A stretch of DNA of 64,000 nt from Sphingomonas ginsenosidivorax (GCF_007995065.1 NZ_VOQR01000002.1:62001-126000), one strand, 5' to 3'; positions 44,324-52,497 are shown, numbered from the stretch's first letter. Notes: a model not told the origin generated them from the sequence alone. Made by a program: numbers and translations.

Positions 44324-44986
44324 TCAGGAACTGGTAGCTGCGTCTTGCAGTAATCCCTGTTCCAGAACCTGCCAGCGCTGGCGGAAAATCCGGCGTTGGT
44401 CGTCGACCGACGGATAGCCGTGCAGCGGCAGCGATGCCGCGTCGTTGACGAGCAGGTCGAACAGGATCTCCCGGAGCTCCTCGGTCGGCAACGCCGGCAA
44501 CGCGCCGTCCGCCTTCGCCGCGTCGACCAGCATGTCGACCGGCGCGACATAGCGTGCGCGCACATCGGCGAGCGCCCGACGCACGGCGTCTTCCCGCAAC
44601 GCCGTGAGCGCCAGCCGCTGCAGCGCGAGCATCCGCTCGGCCCCGATCCGCTCCCGATAGGCCCACATCAGCGCCTTGATGTCGGCAACCGGGTCGGCCG
44701 CGATCGGCGGCACCGGGATGTCGGCGTGCAATTGCGCGGCTTGACGCTGGATCACCGCAGCCAGTAACTCGCCCTTGCCGGGGAAGCGTCGGTACAGCGA
44801 CATCTTCGTGATGCCGGCAGCGGCCGCGACCCTGTCCATCCGGGCGGCCTCGAACCCCTGCGCGCTGAAGATCTCGAACGCGGCGTCGATCAGGCGCTCG
44901 TCGATGACACGCCGTTCGGCCTCGCTCGGGCGGCCTTGCCTGCGCTTCGGGTCCGCCTGCGCCAGCGTCGATCGGTCGTCCATCAT
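44324..44986 (-). CDS. TetR-family regulator, probable repressor of the GH3 gene
   Basis: A 220-residue regulator: RRVIDERLIDAAFEIFSAQGFEAARMDRVAAAAGITKMSLYRRFPGKGELLAAVI is the HTH (about residues 24-78) and the C-terminal part resembles the AcrR-type domain. Two ATGs in a row (44986 and 44983) could start it. It is divergent from the beta-glucosidase-like gene with a perfect palindrome between. Confidence 0.9.
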   Translation of the reverse strand: MMDDRSTLAQADPKRRQGRPSEAERRVIDERLIDAAFEIFSAQGFEAARMDRVAAAAGITKMSLYRRFPGKGELLAAVIQRQAAQLHADIPVPPIAADPVADIKALMWAYRERIGAERMLALQRLALTALREDAVRRALADVRARYVAPVDMLVDAAKADGALPALPTEELREILFDLLVNDAASLPLHGYPSVDDQRRIFRQRWQVLEQGLLQDAATSS

Positions 44987-45035
44987 AACGGATGAATACA
45001 CGCCACGTCATGAACAATCGACTTCGCGATGGAAC

Positions 45036-45058
45036 TAAAGATACTGCTCGTATCTTTA
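45036..45058. promoter_or_regulatory. TetR operator between tetR and the GH3 gene
   Basis: TAAAGATAC (45036-45044), TGCTC, GTATCTTTA (45050-45058): perfect 9-bp arms with a 5-bp centre, 28 bp upstream of the GH3 start and 50 bp upstream of tetR. AAAGATAC-type dyads are a familiar TetR-family binding form. Confidence 0.8.
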
Positions 45059-45085
45059 ATAGTTAAATCCCTGCCGGAGATCGTC

Positions 45086-47311
45086 ATGCCTGCCAAGGTC
45101 CGCCTCGCTGTGTCGTGCGCCGTATTATCGTCGTTGTCGCCGCACGTCGCTGTTGCGCAGCCCCAAAGCGATTCGCATGAAACAGAGGGTACGCCGGACG
45201 CGCGCGCCGCTAGGACGGTCGCGCAGATGACGCAGGACGAGAAGTTCGCGTGGATCTCCGGCCCGATGGCGATCCCGATCGGCGACACGAAGAAGCCCGA
45301 AGGCGCGCTCGGCTCGGCGGCCTATTACCCCGCCATCCCGCGCCTTGGCATCCCCGCGCAGCAGCAGAGCGACGCCAGCCTGGGTGTCGGCAACCTCGGT
45401 GGCGTCCGCCCCGGCGACAACGCGACCGCGCTGCCCTCCTCGCTGCTGCTCGGCGCCGCGTTCGATCCCGAGGGTGCGCGCGAAACGGGTGCGCTGGTCG
45501 GGCAGGAGGCGCGCGCCAAGGGCTTCACCGTCCAGCTCGCCGGCGGCGCAAACCTGATCCGCGAGCCGCGTGGCGGCCGCAACTTCGAATATGTCTCCGA
45601 GGATCCGCTGCTGACGGGGATCATCGCGGGCAATTCGGTCGCCGGCATCCAGTCGCAGGGCGTCGTCGCCACCGTCAAGCATTTCGCGGTCAACGCGCAG
45701 GAGACCGGCCGCGTCCTGGTCAGCTCCGACCTGTCGCCCGCCGCCATGCACGAGTCCGACCTACTCGCGTTCAAGATCGCGATCGAGATCGGCCAGCCGG
45801 GAGCGGTGATGCCGGGCTACAACCTCGTGAACGGCCACTGGGCGTCGGAGAACGCCTATCTCATCAACACCGTCCTCAAGGGCGAGTGGCGCTATCCGGG
45901 ATGGGTGATGTCCGATTGGGGCGCGGTCCATTCGACGGTCAAGGCGGCGCTCGCGGGTCTCGACGTGCAGTCGGGGGCCAACCTCGATCCCGATCCCTAT
46001 TTCGGCGCGCCGCTGCAGGCCGCGGTCGCCGCGGGCAAAGTCCCGCAGACCCGGATCGACGACATGGTGCGCCGGCAGTTGCGCAGCCTCTATGCGGTCG
46101 GCGTCATCGACAATCCGCCGCAGCCCGGCGCGCCGATCGACTATATGGCGCACCGTCTGGTCGCGCAGCGGGCGGCCGAGCGCGGGCTCGTGCTGCTCAA
46201 GAACGAAGGCGACGCGCTGCCGCTCGCCAAGGGGGCGAAGCGCATCCTCGTCATCGGCCGCCGCGCCGATGTTGGCGTGCTCGCGGGCGGGGGCTCGTCA
46301 GCGGTGACCCCGGTCGGCAGCCTCGAAACCGAGGGCATGTCGTTCATGGGCACGGAGATGAAGAAGGTCTATCACCCTTCCTCGCCACTGAACGCGATCC
46401 GTGCAGAGGCCAATGCGGCGCAGGTCGACTTCCTCGACGGGACCGATCGCTCCGCCGCGATCACCGCGGCGCGCAAGGCCGATATCGTCGTCATTTTTGC
46501 CGAGGAATGGCGGTCGGAAGGGCTCGACATGCAGGGGCTCGGCCTACCCGACGATCAGGACGCGCTAATCGACGGCGTGGCGGGCGCCAATGCGAAGACG
46601 ATCGTCGTGCTGGAGTCCGGCGGCCCGGTGGCGATGCCGTGGCTCGCCAACGTCCCCGCGGTCATCGCCGCCTTCTATCCTGGATCAGGCGGCGGCGAGG
46701 CGATTGCAGGGGTGCTGTTCGGTCGGGTCAATCCGTCGGGGCATCTGCCCATAACGTTCCCGGCAAGCGTCGCGCAGCTACCGCATCCCGACCAGCGCGA
46801 TCCTGAAACGACGACGTCGAACCCCGGTCTGAAACCCAAAGGCGGCGTGTTCCATGTCGACTATGATGTCGAAGGGTCCGACGTCGGCTATCGCTGGTAT
46901 GCGAGGCAGGGTCTGACGCCGCTGTTTCCGTTCGGCCACGGCCTGTCTTACACCAGCTTCCGGCACGGCGACCTGTCTGTACAGGCCGACAAGGGCAGCA
47001 TCACCGCCGTCTTCACGGTCGCCAACACCGGCGCCCGCGCGGGCGCGGCAGTGCCGCAACTCTACGTCGCCCGCCCCGGCAAGGGTGGCTTCGTCACGCG
47101 ACTGGCCGGATTCGATCGCGTCGATCTCGCCCCGGCGGCCCGTGAGCGGATAGAGGTGCGGATCGATCCCCGGCTGCTGGCGCGGTACGACGCGACCGCC
47201 CGCCTGTGGCGGATCGCCGCTGGCACCTACGAGGTCCGTCTGGCGAACGACGCGGCTGATCCCGGCATTAAAGCGACGCTTGAGCTCCCCGCGGCGACCT
47301 TTGGGCCTTGA
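45086..47311 (+). CDS. Glycoside hydrolase family 3 (beta-glucosidase-like), exported
   Basis: A 741-residue enzyme with a signal peptide (cut near AVAQPQ), the GH3 barrel domain with KHF (about 198-200) and the nucleophile Asp277 in VMSDWGAVHST, the C-terminal alpha/beta sandwich, and a fibronectin-III-like tail (AVFTVANTGARAGAAVPQLYVARP). The start at 45086 is preceded by GGAG. It should release sugars from beta-glucosides or other glycosides, perhaps freeing an aromatic aglycone for the catabolic genes. Control by the divergent TetR is likely. Confidence 0.92.
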   Translation: MPAKVRLAVSCAVLSSLSPHVAVAQPQSDSHETEGTPDARAARTVAQMTQDEKFAWISGPMAIPIGDTKKPEGALGSAAYYPAIPRLGIPAQQQSDASLGVGNLGGVRPGDNATALPSSLLLGAAFDPEGARETGALVGQEARAKGFTVQLAGGANLIREPRGGRNFEYVSEDPLLTGIIAGNSVAGIQSQGVVATVKHFAVNAQETGRVLVSSDLSPAAMHESDLLAFKIAIEIGQPGAVMPGYNLVNGHWASENAYLINTVLKGEWRYPGWVMSDWGAVHSTVKAALAGLDVQSGANLDPDPYFGAPLQAAVAAGKVPQTRIDDMVRRQLRSLYAVGVIDNPPQPGAPIDYMAHRLVAQRAAERGLVLLKNEGDALPLAKGAKRILVIGRRADVGVLAGGGSSAVTPVGSLETEGMSFMGTEMKKVYHPSSPLNAIRAEANAAQVDFLDGTDRSAAITAARKADIVVIFAEEWRSEGLDMQGLGLPDDQDALIDGVAGANAKTIVVLESGGPVAMPWLANVPAVIAAFYPGSGGGEAIAGVLFGRVNPSGHLPITFPASVAQLPHPDQRDPETTTSNPGLKPKGGVFHVDYDVEGSDVGYRWYARQGLTPLFPFGHGLSYTSFRHGDLSVQADKGSITAVFTVANTGARAGAAVPQLYVARPGKGGFVTRLAGFDRVDLAPAARERIEVRIDPRLLARYDATARLWRIAAGTYEVRLANDAADPGIKATLELPAATFGP

Positions 47312-47406
47312 GCATGTGCTCGGCTCGCTTTCACACGGCCGCTTCCTAATTCATCACTCCGATCATCGCAGTTCGCGCTCGATGACTGACCAAATGATAC
47401 AAAACC

Positions 47407-47598
47407 GTGAAGACCATTTTCTCGCTCGCCGCGCTCACGCTGGCCATGAGCGGCCTGTCCGCTTGCTCGACGCTGAAGGGCGCGGGGCTGGGCGCGGCGG
47501 GGGGCGCCGGCGTCGCAGCGGCCACCGACGGTGACGTGAAGAAGGGCGTGACCGTGGGTGGAGCCGGGGGTGCCGTCGTCGGCACAGTAGTGGATTGA
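47407..47598 (+). CDS. Small glycine-zipper lipoprotein
   Basis: A 63-residue lipoprotein with signal sequence MKTIFSLAALTLAMSGLSACSTL (lipobox LSAC) followed by a Gly/Ala-rich segment (GAGLGAAGGAGVAAATDGDVKKGVTVGGAGGAVVG) typical of glycine-zipper envelope proteins of the OsmB/Rick type. It starts at GTG 47407. Such proteins sit in the cell envelope and are often stress-related. It is the last gene before the second iteron cluster. Confidence 0.7.
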   Translation: MKTIFSLAALTLAMSGLSACSTLKGAGLGAAGGAGVAAATDGDVKKGVTVGGAGGAVVGTVVD

Positions 47599-47630
47599 GG
47601 CCTCACCGGCCGAGAGGCGCGCTCCGCTTC

Positions 47631-47800
47631 TCGTGCTATCTGTTACCTTATCCCGGAAACTCTCGTGCTTTCAGTTTCCCTATGGGTTGTCTGGCACCCT
47701 GCAGAGCGAAGCAGGAGGATACGGTAACTGATAGCACGTGCTGTTTTAGGCTTCGATCCGACGTTCGGCTGATTCGATCGGTCTTGTGCTTTCAGTTACC
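47631..47800. repeat. Second iteron-like cluster (four copies, no adjacent rep gene)
   Basis: Copies: TCGTGCTATCTGTTACC (47631), TCGTGCTTTCAGTTTCC (47663), a minus-strand copy at 47723-47738 reading CGTGCTATCAGTTACC, and CTTGTGCTTTCAGTTACC (47783). They share CGTGCTWTC with the array at 4469-4614 but differ in the right half (GTTACC instead of GTAACG). No initiator gene is within 10 kb, but the site adjoins a plasmid-type recombinase, so it may be the relic of a second origin or an extra handling site. Confidence 0.75.
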
Positions 47801-47847
47801 CGATGTCTGAGCATTGTCCGCAGGCACGCCTGACCGAGCGGGAGCCG

Positions 47848-49023
47848 CTACATGAACCCCTTGCCGGCGTGATCACGGTAGCGTTCTGTGTCCCGCACAT
47901 ATTCCGCCACCATGTCGATCGACGCGTGCCGACTGTGCTGGCGCATCTTAAACAGGTTCGCATTCTGTCGCCCGGCCTCGGTCAGGAATCCGGCACGCAA
48001 GGAATGGCCCGCGAAAAGCTCCGGCGGGTAGCCGGCTGTGGCCGCGGCCGCCTTGACCACTAGGGCCACGCCCTTAGTGCTCATTGCCTTGTCGGTGAGG
48101 CGACCCTGCGGGGTGAGTTTCCGGAATACTGGCCCGGATGTAATCCCTGCTTTCTCGATCCAGGTTTCATAGTGGCGCACCGGCTCGAGCCTCGGCCCGT
48201 CGAGTACCGCGACGCCCTGGCCCTCGCCGAACTGGTCGGTCTTCGACGACTTCACTTTGATGGTGAGCCCCTCGGGATCGCGCGTCACCCGCGCGACCGT
48301 GATCGCCACCAGCTCTGAGCGGCGGAACGCGCCGCCCATGCCGATCGCGAGCAGCGCGCGGTCGCGGTGTGCGCGCAGATCGTCGCCTCTGATGCTGCGG
48401 AGCATGTCGCGCAGAATGTCGCCATCGGCCGCGCGCTTCTTGTGGACCTCATCGTCCTTCTTGGTGCGGCGGATGCCTCCGACAACAAGTCCCAGGTCGC
48501 TCGCGCCCGGCTGCGATGTCGGCGGCTCTACCTTGGCCATCCGATGCGCGAACACGATCGCGGCAAGTCGGCGGTCGATCGTCGCCCGGGTCAGTGGCTT
48601 TGGCTCGCGCCGCATGCGAAGCTTGCCCGTCTTTGTGAACTGGTCAGCTGCAGGCGTGAAACCTGTAGTAGCCAGCTCGGTCAGGAACGCCGCGACCGTT
48701 GCCGGCGTCGCGGGCAGCGAGCGATAGCGTCGTTCTGAGCACCAGGCGAGGAACAGGTCCCAGTCCGACCGGTAGGATTGCAGCGTCGCTTCTGCGCGAC
48801 CTCGACGCAGGAAATGGTCGACGCGCTCCTGATCGTCGGGCGCCAGATCCGGAAGATAGAGCTCTTGAGGTTCGACGCGATCGAGCACGGTAAGTGCACC
48901 ACTGATGATTGCGTCGAGATCTGCCGGACGATCGAAGCTTGGCGCTAGGTCGTCCGCAGAGGTCACGACAGCCGATGTCGCGGTTCCGTCGTCGGTATGC
49001 GGAGGCTTCTCATCTGAGATCAT
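47848..49023 (-). CDS. Tyrosine recombinase/integrase (second of a facing pair)
   Basis: A 391-residue paralogue of the recombinase at 33.2 kb: EATLQSYRSDWDLFLAWCSERRYR, GGAFRRSELVAITVARV (Arg), SSKTDQFGEG (Lys), GHSLRAGFLTEAG (His, Arg), HSRHASIDMVAEYVRD (His, Tyr) are all intact. ATG 49023 is chosen over 49041 (seven extra residues); no strong ribosome site is visible. It points toward the iteron cluster and toward its paralogue 13.5 kb away. Confidence 0.92.
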   Translation of the reverse strand: MISDEKPPHTDDGTATSAVVTSADDLAPSFDRPADLDAIISGALTVLDRVEPQELYLPDLAPDDQERVDHFLRRGRAEATLQSYRSDWDLFLAWCSERRYRSLPATPATVAAFLTELATTGFTPAADQFTKTGKLRMRREPKPLTRATIDRRLAAIVFAHRMAKVEPPTSQPGASDLGLVVGGIRRTKKDDEVHKKRAADGDILRDMLRSIRGDDLRAHRDRALLAIGMGGAFRRSELVAITVARVTRDPEGLTIKVKSSKTDQFGEGQGVAVLDGPRLEPVRHYETWIEKAGITSGPVFRKLTPQGRLTDKAMSTKGVALVVKAAAATAGYPPELFAGHSLRAGFLTEAGRQNANLFKMRQHSRHASIDMVAEYVRDTERYRDHAGKGFM

Positions 49024-49170
49024 GGTTGCTCGGCATCGCAAAGTGAGAGAGGCTAGCTCGGGACATCACCCGAAGTCGCTTAGACCCGACATACGTAGCC
49101 GACCCAGCTGTCGGCATTCTTGGGACCGGGGACGATCTTCGCTTCTTGGTTGTGATCTCAAAAGGTGCAT

Positions 49171-49184
49171 CTGTTTTAAAACAG
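49171..49184. promoter_or_regulatory. Perfect 14-bp palindrome CTGTTTTAAAACAG
   Basis: It lies in the 370-bp gap between the divergent tyrosine recombinase and resolvase genes, about 150 bp upstream of the former. A perfect AT-rich dyad in an otherwise GC-rich gap is a likely binding site for a repressor. The rest of this gap contains the inverted repeat described next and no gene. Confidence 0.45.
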
Positions 49185-49288
49185 TGGATATCACACACTC
49201 ACACCCTGCCGCAGTTGCAAGGCGCCGTCACCGCCCGCGAGGCGAGGAAGCTTCTGCTCCGTCCCGCAAACGATCGATTTTGAAGCGC

Positions 49289-49348
49289 GACCATGTGAGA
49301 ACGTCTAGCAGGCTGCCGCAGCTTATCAAAACGCTTTCTCACATGGTC
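49289..49348. promoter_or_regulatory. 13-bp inverted repeat, candidate resolvase site (res)
   Basis: GACCATGTGAGAA at 49289-49301 is exactly repeated in inverse as TTCTCACATGGTC at 49336-49348, with 34 bp between. It ends 42 bp before the serine resolvase start, the normal place for a res site. A full Tn3-type res has three sub-sites; I identify one clear pair of half-sites. Confidence 0.55.
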
Positions 49349-49390
49349 CGTGTCATGTTAGCTGCGCGAGATGGGTTTTGAGACGGATCT

Positions 49391-49969
49391 ATGCTGATCG
49401 GCTACGCGCGGGTGTCGACGCCCGAACAAGCTCTGACGATGCAGGCCGACGCGCTACACAAGGCGGGGTGTCAGCGGATCTTTTCCGATAAGGCGAGCGG
49501 AGCCAAGGCCAATCTGGGGGGCTTGGCCGACGCCTTATCTCACGCACGGGCTGGCGACGTAATCGTGGTATGGAAGCTCGACCGGCTTGGTCGAACAATG
49601 AAAGGCCTTGTCGACCTCGCTGCACAATTGGCCGACCGCGGCATCGGGTTCTGCTCGCTGACGGATGGCATTGATACGGCGGGTACTGCCGGGAAGCTCG
49701 TCTTTCACATCATGGCGGCCATGGCGGAGATGGAACGCGATCTGAACCGGGAGCGCACGACGGCCGCGCTGGATGTGGCTCGACGGCAGGGAAGGGTGGG
49801 CGGCCGAAAGACGGTAATGACGCCCAAAAAGCTGGAGGCGGCTCGCACCCTTCTGGCGTCTGGGGTGAAGCGGCGCGAGGTTGCCTCGATGATCGGTGTG
49901 TCGATCCCGACCATCTACCGCCATTTTCCGGCGCCGATGGAAGATGCAATCAACGCGGAAGGGAAATAG
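49391..49969 (+). CDS. Serine recombinase (Tn3-type resolvase/invertase)
   Basis: A 192-residue resolvase. MLIGYARVSTPEQALTMQADAL has the catalytic Ser10 (ARVST, Ser about residue 9), VWKLDRLGRTMKGLVDL the arginine pair, and MAAMAEMERDLNRERT the E helix. The C-terminal HTH is ARTLLASGVKRREVASMIGVSIPTIYRHFPA. It could resolve plasmid multimers or transposon cointegrates. No Tn3 transposase is nearby. Its stop lies 2 bp from the end of the convergent merR gene. Confidence 0.92.
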   Translation: MLIGYARVSTPEQALTMQADALHKAGCQRIFSDKASGAKANLGGLADALSHARAGDVIVVWKLDRLGRTMKGLVDLAAQLADRGIGFCSLTDGIDTAGTAGKLVFHIMAAMAEMERDLNRERTTAALDVARRQGRVGGRKTVMTPKKLEAARTLLASGVKRREVASMIGVSIPTIYRHFPAPMEDAINAEGK

Positions 49970-49971
49970 CG

Positions 49972-50379
49972 TCAGTCGGGTTCAAAAGCCGTCAGGATGG
50001 GGCAGGGGCCTTCCGAGCCGGCCCCGCACTCGCGGGCGAGCCGGTGTAGCGAGCTCCGCACCCGCTTCAGCTCATCGATCTTCGCATCTAGCGCTGCGAC
50101 CCTTTTATTGGCGAGTTCCCGCGCCCGCACACGATCGTCGGTGGCGTCGAGCTCGAGCAGCTCGCCAATCTCCTCGAGCGTGAAGCCGGCGCCTTGTGCC
50201 GACCGGATAAAGCGCAGCCGGCGAACATCCTCCGAACCATAGCGGCGGATACCGCCTCCGGACCCGGAGTTGTTCGGCCTGTCGGGTGTCTCGAGAAGAC
50301 GGCGGCGCTGGTAGTAGCGGATCGTTTCCACCCCCACGTCACCCTCGCGTGCAAGCCCCGCAATGGTCATGCCGGTCAT
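49972..50379 (-). CDS. MerR-family regulator
   Basis: A 135-residue regulator: MTIAGLAREGDVGVETIRYYQRRRLLETP is the MerR HTH, YGSEDVRRLRFIRSAQGAGFTLEEIGELLEL the second. The C-terminus has AREC and GPCPILTAF, two cysteines placed like Cys117 and Cys126 of mercury MerR, but no cysteine at the position of Cys82, so sensing of Hg(II) by the usual three-Cys site is unlikely. GGAG lies eight bases before ATG 50379. It is divergent from the glutaredoxin-MauE gene. Confidence 0.88.
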   Translation of the reverse strand: MTGMTIAGLAREGDVGVETIRYYQRRRLLETPDRPNNSGSGGGIRRYGSEDVRRLRFIRSAQGAGFTLEEIGELLELDATDDRVRARELANKRVAALDAKIDELKRVRSSLHRLARECGAGSEGPCPILTAFEPD

Positions 50380-50382
50380 TTC

Positions 50383-50414
50383 TTGACTCCGTACTATGGT
50401 ACGGATCCCATATA
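50383..50414 (+). promoter_or_regulatory. MerR-type promoter with over-long spacer and central dyad
   Basis: TTGACT (-35, 50383-50388) is followed by the perfect dyad CCGTAC-TATG-GTACGG (50389-50404) and a -10 of CATAT/CATATA about 19-20 bp downstream of the -35. A spacer lengthened to 19-20 bp with the operator inside it is the hallmark of promoters activated by MerR proteins. It drives the glutaredoxin-MauE gene. Confidence 0.8.
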
Positions 50415-50441
50415 GGTCGGCACATAGGCCGGAGAAGACAA

Positions 50442-51209
50442 ATGGCGACGTTGGCGCCCAAGAGGGCGACGATCTATCGGATGGTAATGCCGACCCACAC
50501 CTGTCCCTACGGGATCAAGGCGACGGATCTTCTGCGTCGGCAAGGTTACGAGGTGGAGGACCATTGGCTGCGCACGCGGGAGGAAACGGACGCGTTCAAA
50601 GCCGAGCATGGAGTCAAGACGACACCTCAAACCTTTATTGGAGGTAAGCGGGTCGGGGGCTACGACGATCTGCGCCGCTTTTTTGGCAAGGCGGCCCGCG
50701 ACTCCCAGGCCGTCACTTATCGGCCGGTGATTGCGGTGTTCGCCATGACGGCGCTGATGGCGCTAGCCGCCAGCTATGCCGTGCTCGGCACACCCTTCAC
50801 GGTGCGCGCGGGTGAATGGTTCATTGCCTTCTCGATGTGCGTGCTCGCCATGCTCAAGCTCCAAAATGTGGAGAGCTTTTCGAGTATGTTCCTCAACTAT
50901 GATCTGCTCGCCAGCCGGTGGGTGCCCTATTCCTACATCTACCCCTACGCGGAAGGGGCAGCGGGCGTGCTGATGGCGGCAGGCGTACTGACCTGGCTGT
51001 CGGTGCCGATCGCGCTCGTCATTGGAACGATCGGAGCGGTTTCGGTCGTCAAGGCGGCTTACGTAGACAAACGTGAACTCAAATGCGCCTGCGTAGGTGG
51101 AGACAGCAATGTGCCTCTTGGCTTCCTGTCGCTGACGGAAAATGTGACGATGGTAGCGATGGCCTTGTGGATGATCGTGGCGCCTGCTGCACTCGCAGCG
51201 GCTCATTGA
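50442..51209 (+). CDS. Glutaredoxin-like/MauE (DoxX-like) fusion membrane protein
   Basis: A 255-residue protein. The N-terminal 75 residues form a glutaredoxin domain with CPYG (THTCPYGIKATDLLRRQGYEVEDHWL) and TTPQTFIGGKRVGGYDDLRRFF, the C-terminal part has four membrane helices (AVFAMTALMALAASYAVLG, WFIAFSMCVLAMLKL, and two more) with KCACVGG near the end, as in MauE/DsbD-like electron carriers. ATG 50442 follows GGAGAAGACA. It probably passes electrons or handles thiols/metals under MerR control. An IS element lies immediately downstream. Confidence 0.85.
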   Translation: MATLAPKRATIYRMVMPTHTCPYGIKATDLLRRQGYEVEDHWLRTREETDAFKAEHGVKTTPQTFIGGKRVGGYDDLRRFFGKAARDSQAVTYRPVIAVFAMTALMALAASYAVLGTPFTVRAGEWFIAFSMCVLAMLKLQNVESFSSMFLNYDLLASRWVPYSYIYPYAEGAAGVLMAAGVLTWLSVPIALVIGTIGAVSVVKAAYVDKRELKCACVGGDSNVPLGFLSLTENVTMVAMALWMIVAPAALAAAH

Positions 51210-51294
51210 GCCGTTAACTTCGGGCGGAGAGGCTGTGACCTGCTCCCCGGAAATCATGCCATTGGTAAGTTAGCTCGTCAGATGGAGACGAGTG

Positions 51295-51558
51295 ATGCGG
51301 CGAGGCCGATTTACCGAGGATCAGATCATTGGCGTGCTGCGCGAGCATGAGGCCGGCGTGAAGACCGCCGAGCTGTGCCGGAAGCATGGGATCAGTGACG
51401 CGACGTTCTACAACTGGAAGGCGAAGTACGGCGGGATGACCGTGTCGGAGGCGGCGCGGTTGCGGGCGCTCGAGGACGAGAACCGCCGGCTGAAGAAGCT
51501 GCTGGCGGAGTCGATGCTCGACGTGTCGGCGCTGAAGGATCTGCTGAGAAAAAACTGA
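51295..51558 (+). CDS. IS3-family transposase OrfA
   Basis: [47 protein letters not shown] is the Orf[28 protein letters not shown] is a leucine zipper. GAGAAAAAACTGACC at its end is a typical -1 frameshift signal joining it to OrfB. In this family OrfA alone tends to regulate and the OrfAB fusion is the transposase. Confidence 0.92.
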   Translation: MRRGRFTEDQIIGVLREHEAGVKTAELCRKHGISDATFYNWKAKYGGMTVSEAARLRALEDENRRLKKLLAESMLDVSALKDLLRKN

Positions 51559-51584
51559 CCCGGTCTGGAGATCGCTACGCTGCG

Positions 51585-52415
51585 GTGGAGAAGCTGATGG
51601 CCGACCACAGCTTCTCCAAGCGTCGCGCCTGCAGGCTGATCGGGGTGAACCGGTCGGCGTGGCAATATGAGCCGCTTCGCGGGAAGGACGATGCTGTCCG
51701 CGAGCGGATGCGCGAGATCGCGAACGAACGTCGTCGCTTCGGCTATCGACGGCTGGCGATCCTGCTCAAGCGGGAGGGCAAGGGCATGAACCTGAAGAAG
51801 GTGTATCGGCTCTATCGCGAGGAGCGACTAACGGTGCGCAAGCGTGGCGGTCGCAAGCGCGCGCTGGGCACGCGGGCGCCGATGGCGCTCCCGCAAGAAC
51901 CCAACCAGCGCTGGTCGCTCGACTTCGTATCGGACTCGTTGGCCTGCGGCCGGCGGTTCCGCATGCTCAACGTCATCGACGACTACAGCCGGGAATGCCT
52001 GGGATGCATCGTCGACACCTCGCTGTCGGGTCGGCGGGTTGTTCGCGAGCTGAGCGCCATCGCCGAGCGTCGTGGACTGCCGTGCATGGTGGTCAGCGAC
52101 AACGGCACCGAGCTGACCAGTCATGCCGTCCTCGCCTGGTGTCAGGACACCGGAGTCGAGTGGCACTACATTGCCCCGGGGAAGCCGCAGCAGAATGGCT
52201 TTGTGGAATCGTTCAATGGTCGCTTGCGCGACGAGTGTTTGAACGAACACCTGTTCCCCTCGCTGGCTGCGGCGAGACGGATCATCGAGGCATGGCGGAC
52301 GGACTACAACACCGTGCGTCCGCACAGCAGTCTTGGCGGGATGGCACCCGCCGAGTTTACGAACAGCCCCCGCCAGGGGCATATGGACACCAAAGCTAAG
52401 TTATCAGCGGCCTGA
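51585..52415 (+). CDS. IS3-family transposase OrfB (DDE integrase core)
   Basis: A 276-residue frame, -1 relative to OrfA, containing the HTH_21-like region ([26 protein letters not shown]) and the DDE triad: Asp in SLDFVSDSL, Asp in [15 protein letters not shown], Glu in [16 protein letters not shown]. It ends shortly before the right terminal repeat. Nothing suggests inactivation, so the element may be mobile. Confidence 0.92.
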   Translation: MEKLMADHSFSKRRACRLIGVNRSAWQYEPLRGKDDAVRERMREIANERRRFGYRRLAILLKREGKGMNLKKVYRLYREERLTVRKRGGRKRALGTRAPMALPQEPNQRWSLDFVSDSLACGRRFRMLNVIDDYSRECLGCIVDTSLSGRRVVRELSAIAERRGLPCMVVSDNGTELTSHAVLAWCQDTGVEWHYIAPGKPQQNGFVESFNGRLRDECLNEHLFPSLAAARRIIEAWRTDYNTVRPHSSLGGMAPAEFTNSPRQGHMDTKAKLSAA

Positions 52416-52497
52416 AAACGGGGAGCAGGTCAGCTGCCGGAGAGCGTGAAACCGGATTGGCCCATACTCAGCAGACTATCTATCGACTTCGGTAGTA

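Larger units (their letters stand above)
51236..52432 (+). mobile_element. Intact IS3-family (IS407-like) insertion sequence with 4-bp target duplication
   Basis: Perfect 14-bp terminal repeats (TGACCTGCTCCCCG left, its complement right) bound 1197 bp. GCTG occurs directly on both sides (51232-51235 and 52433-52436), a 4-bp target duplication as made by IS407-type elements. Both transposase frames are open and linked by an A-rich slip sequence. A decayed sister copy lies at 23.9-25.1 kb. Confidence 0.93.

Noticed and set aside
45250..46806. 518-codon plus-strand frame inside the GH3 gene
   Set aside because: Arg-rich shadow of the GH3 reading frame, which has the catalytic motifs.
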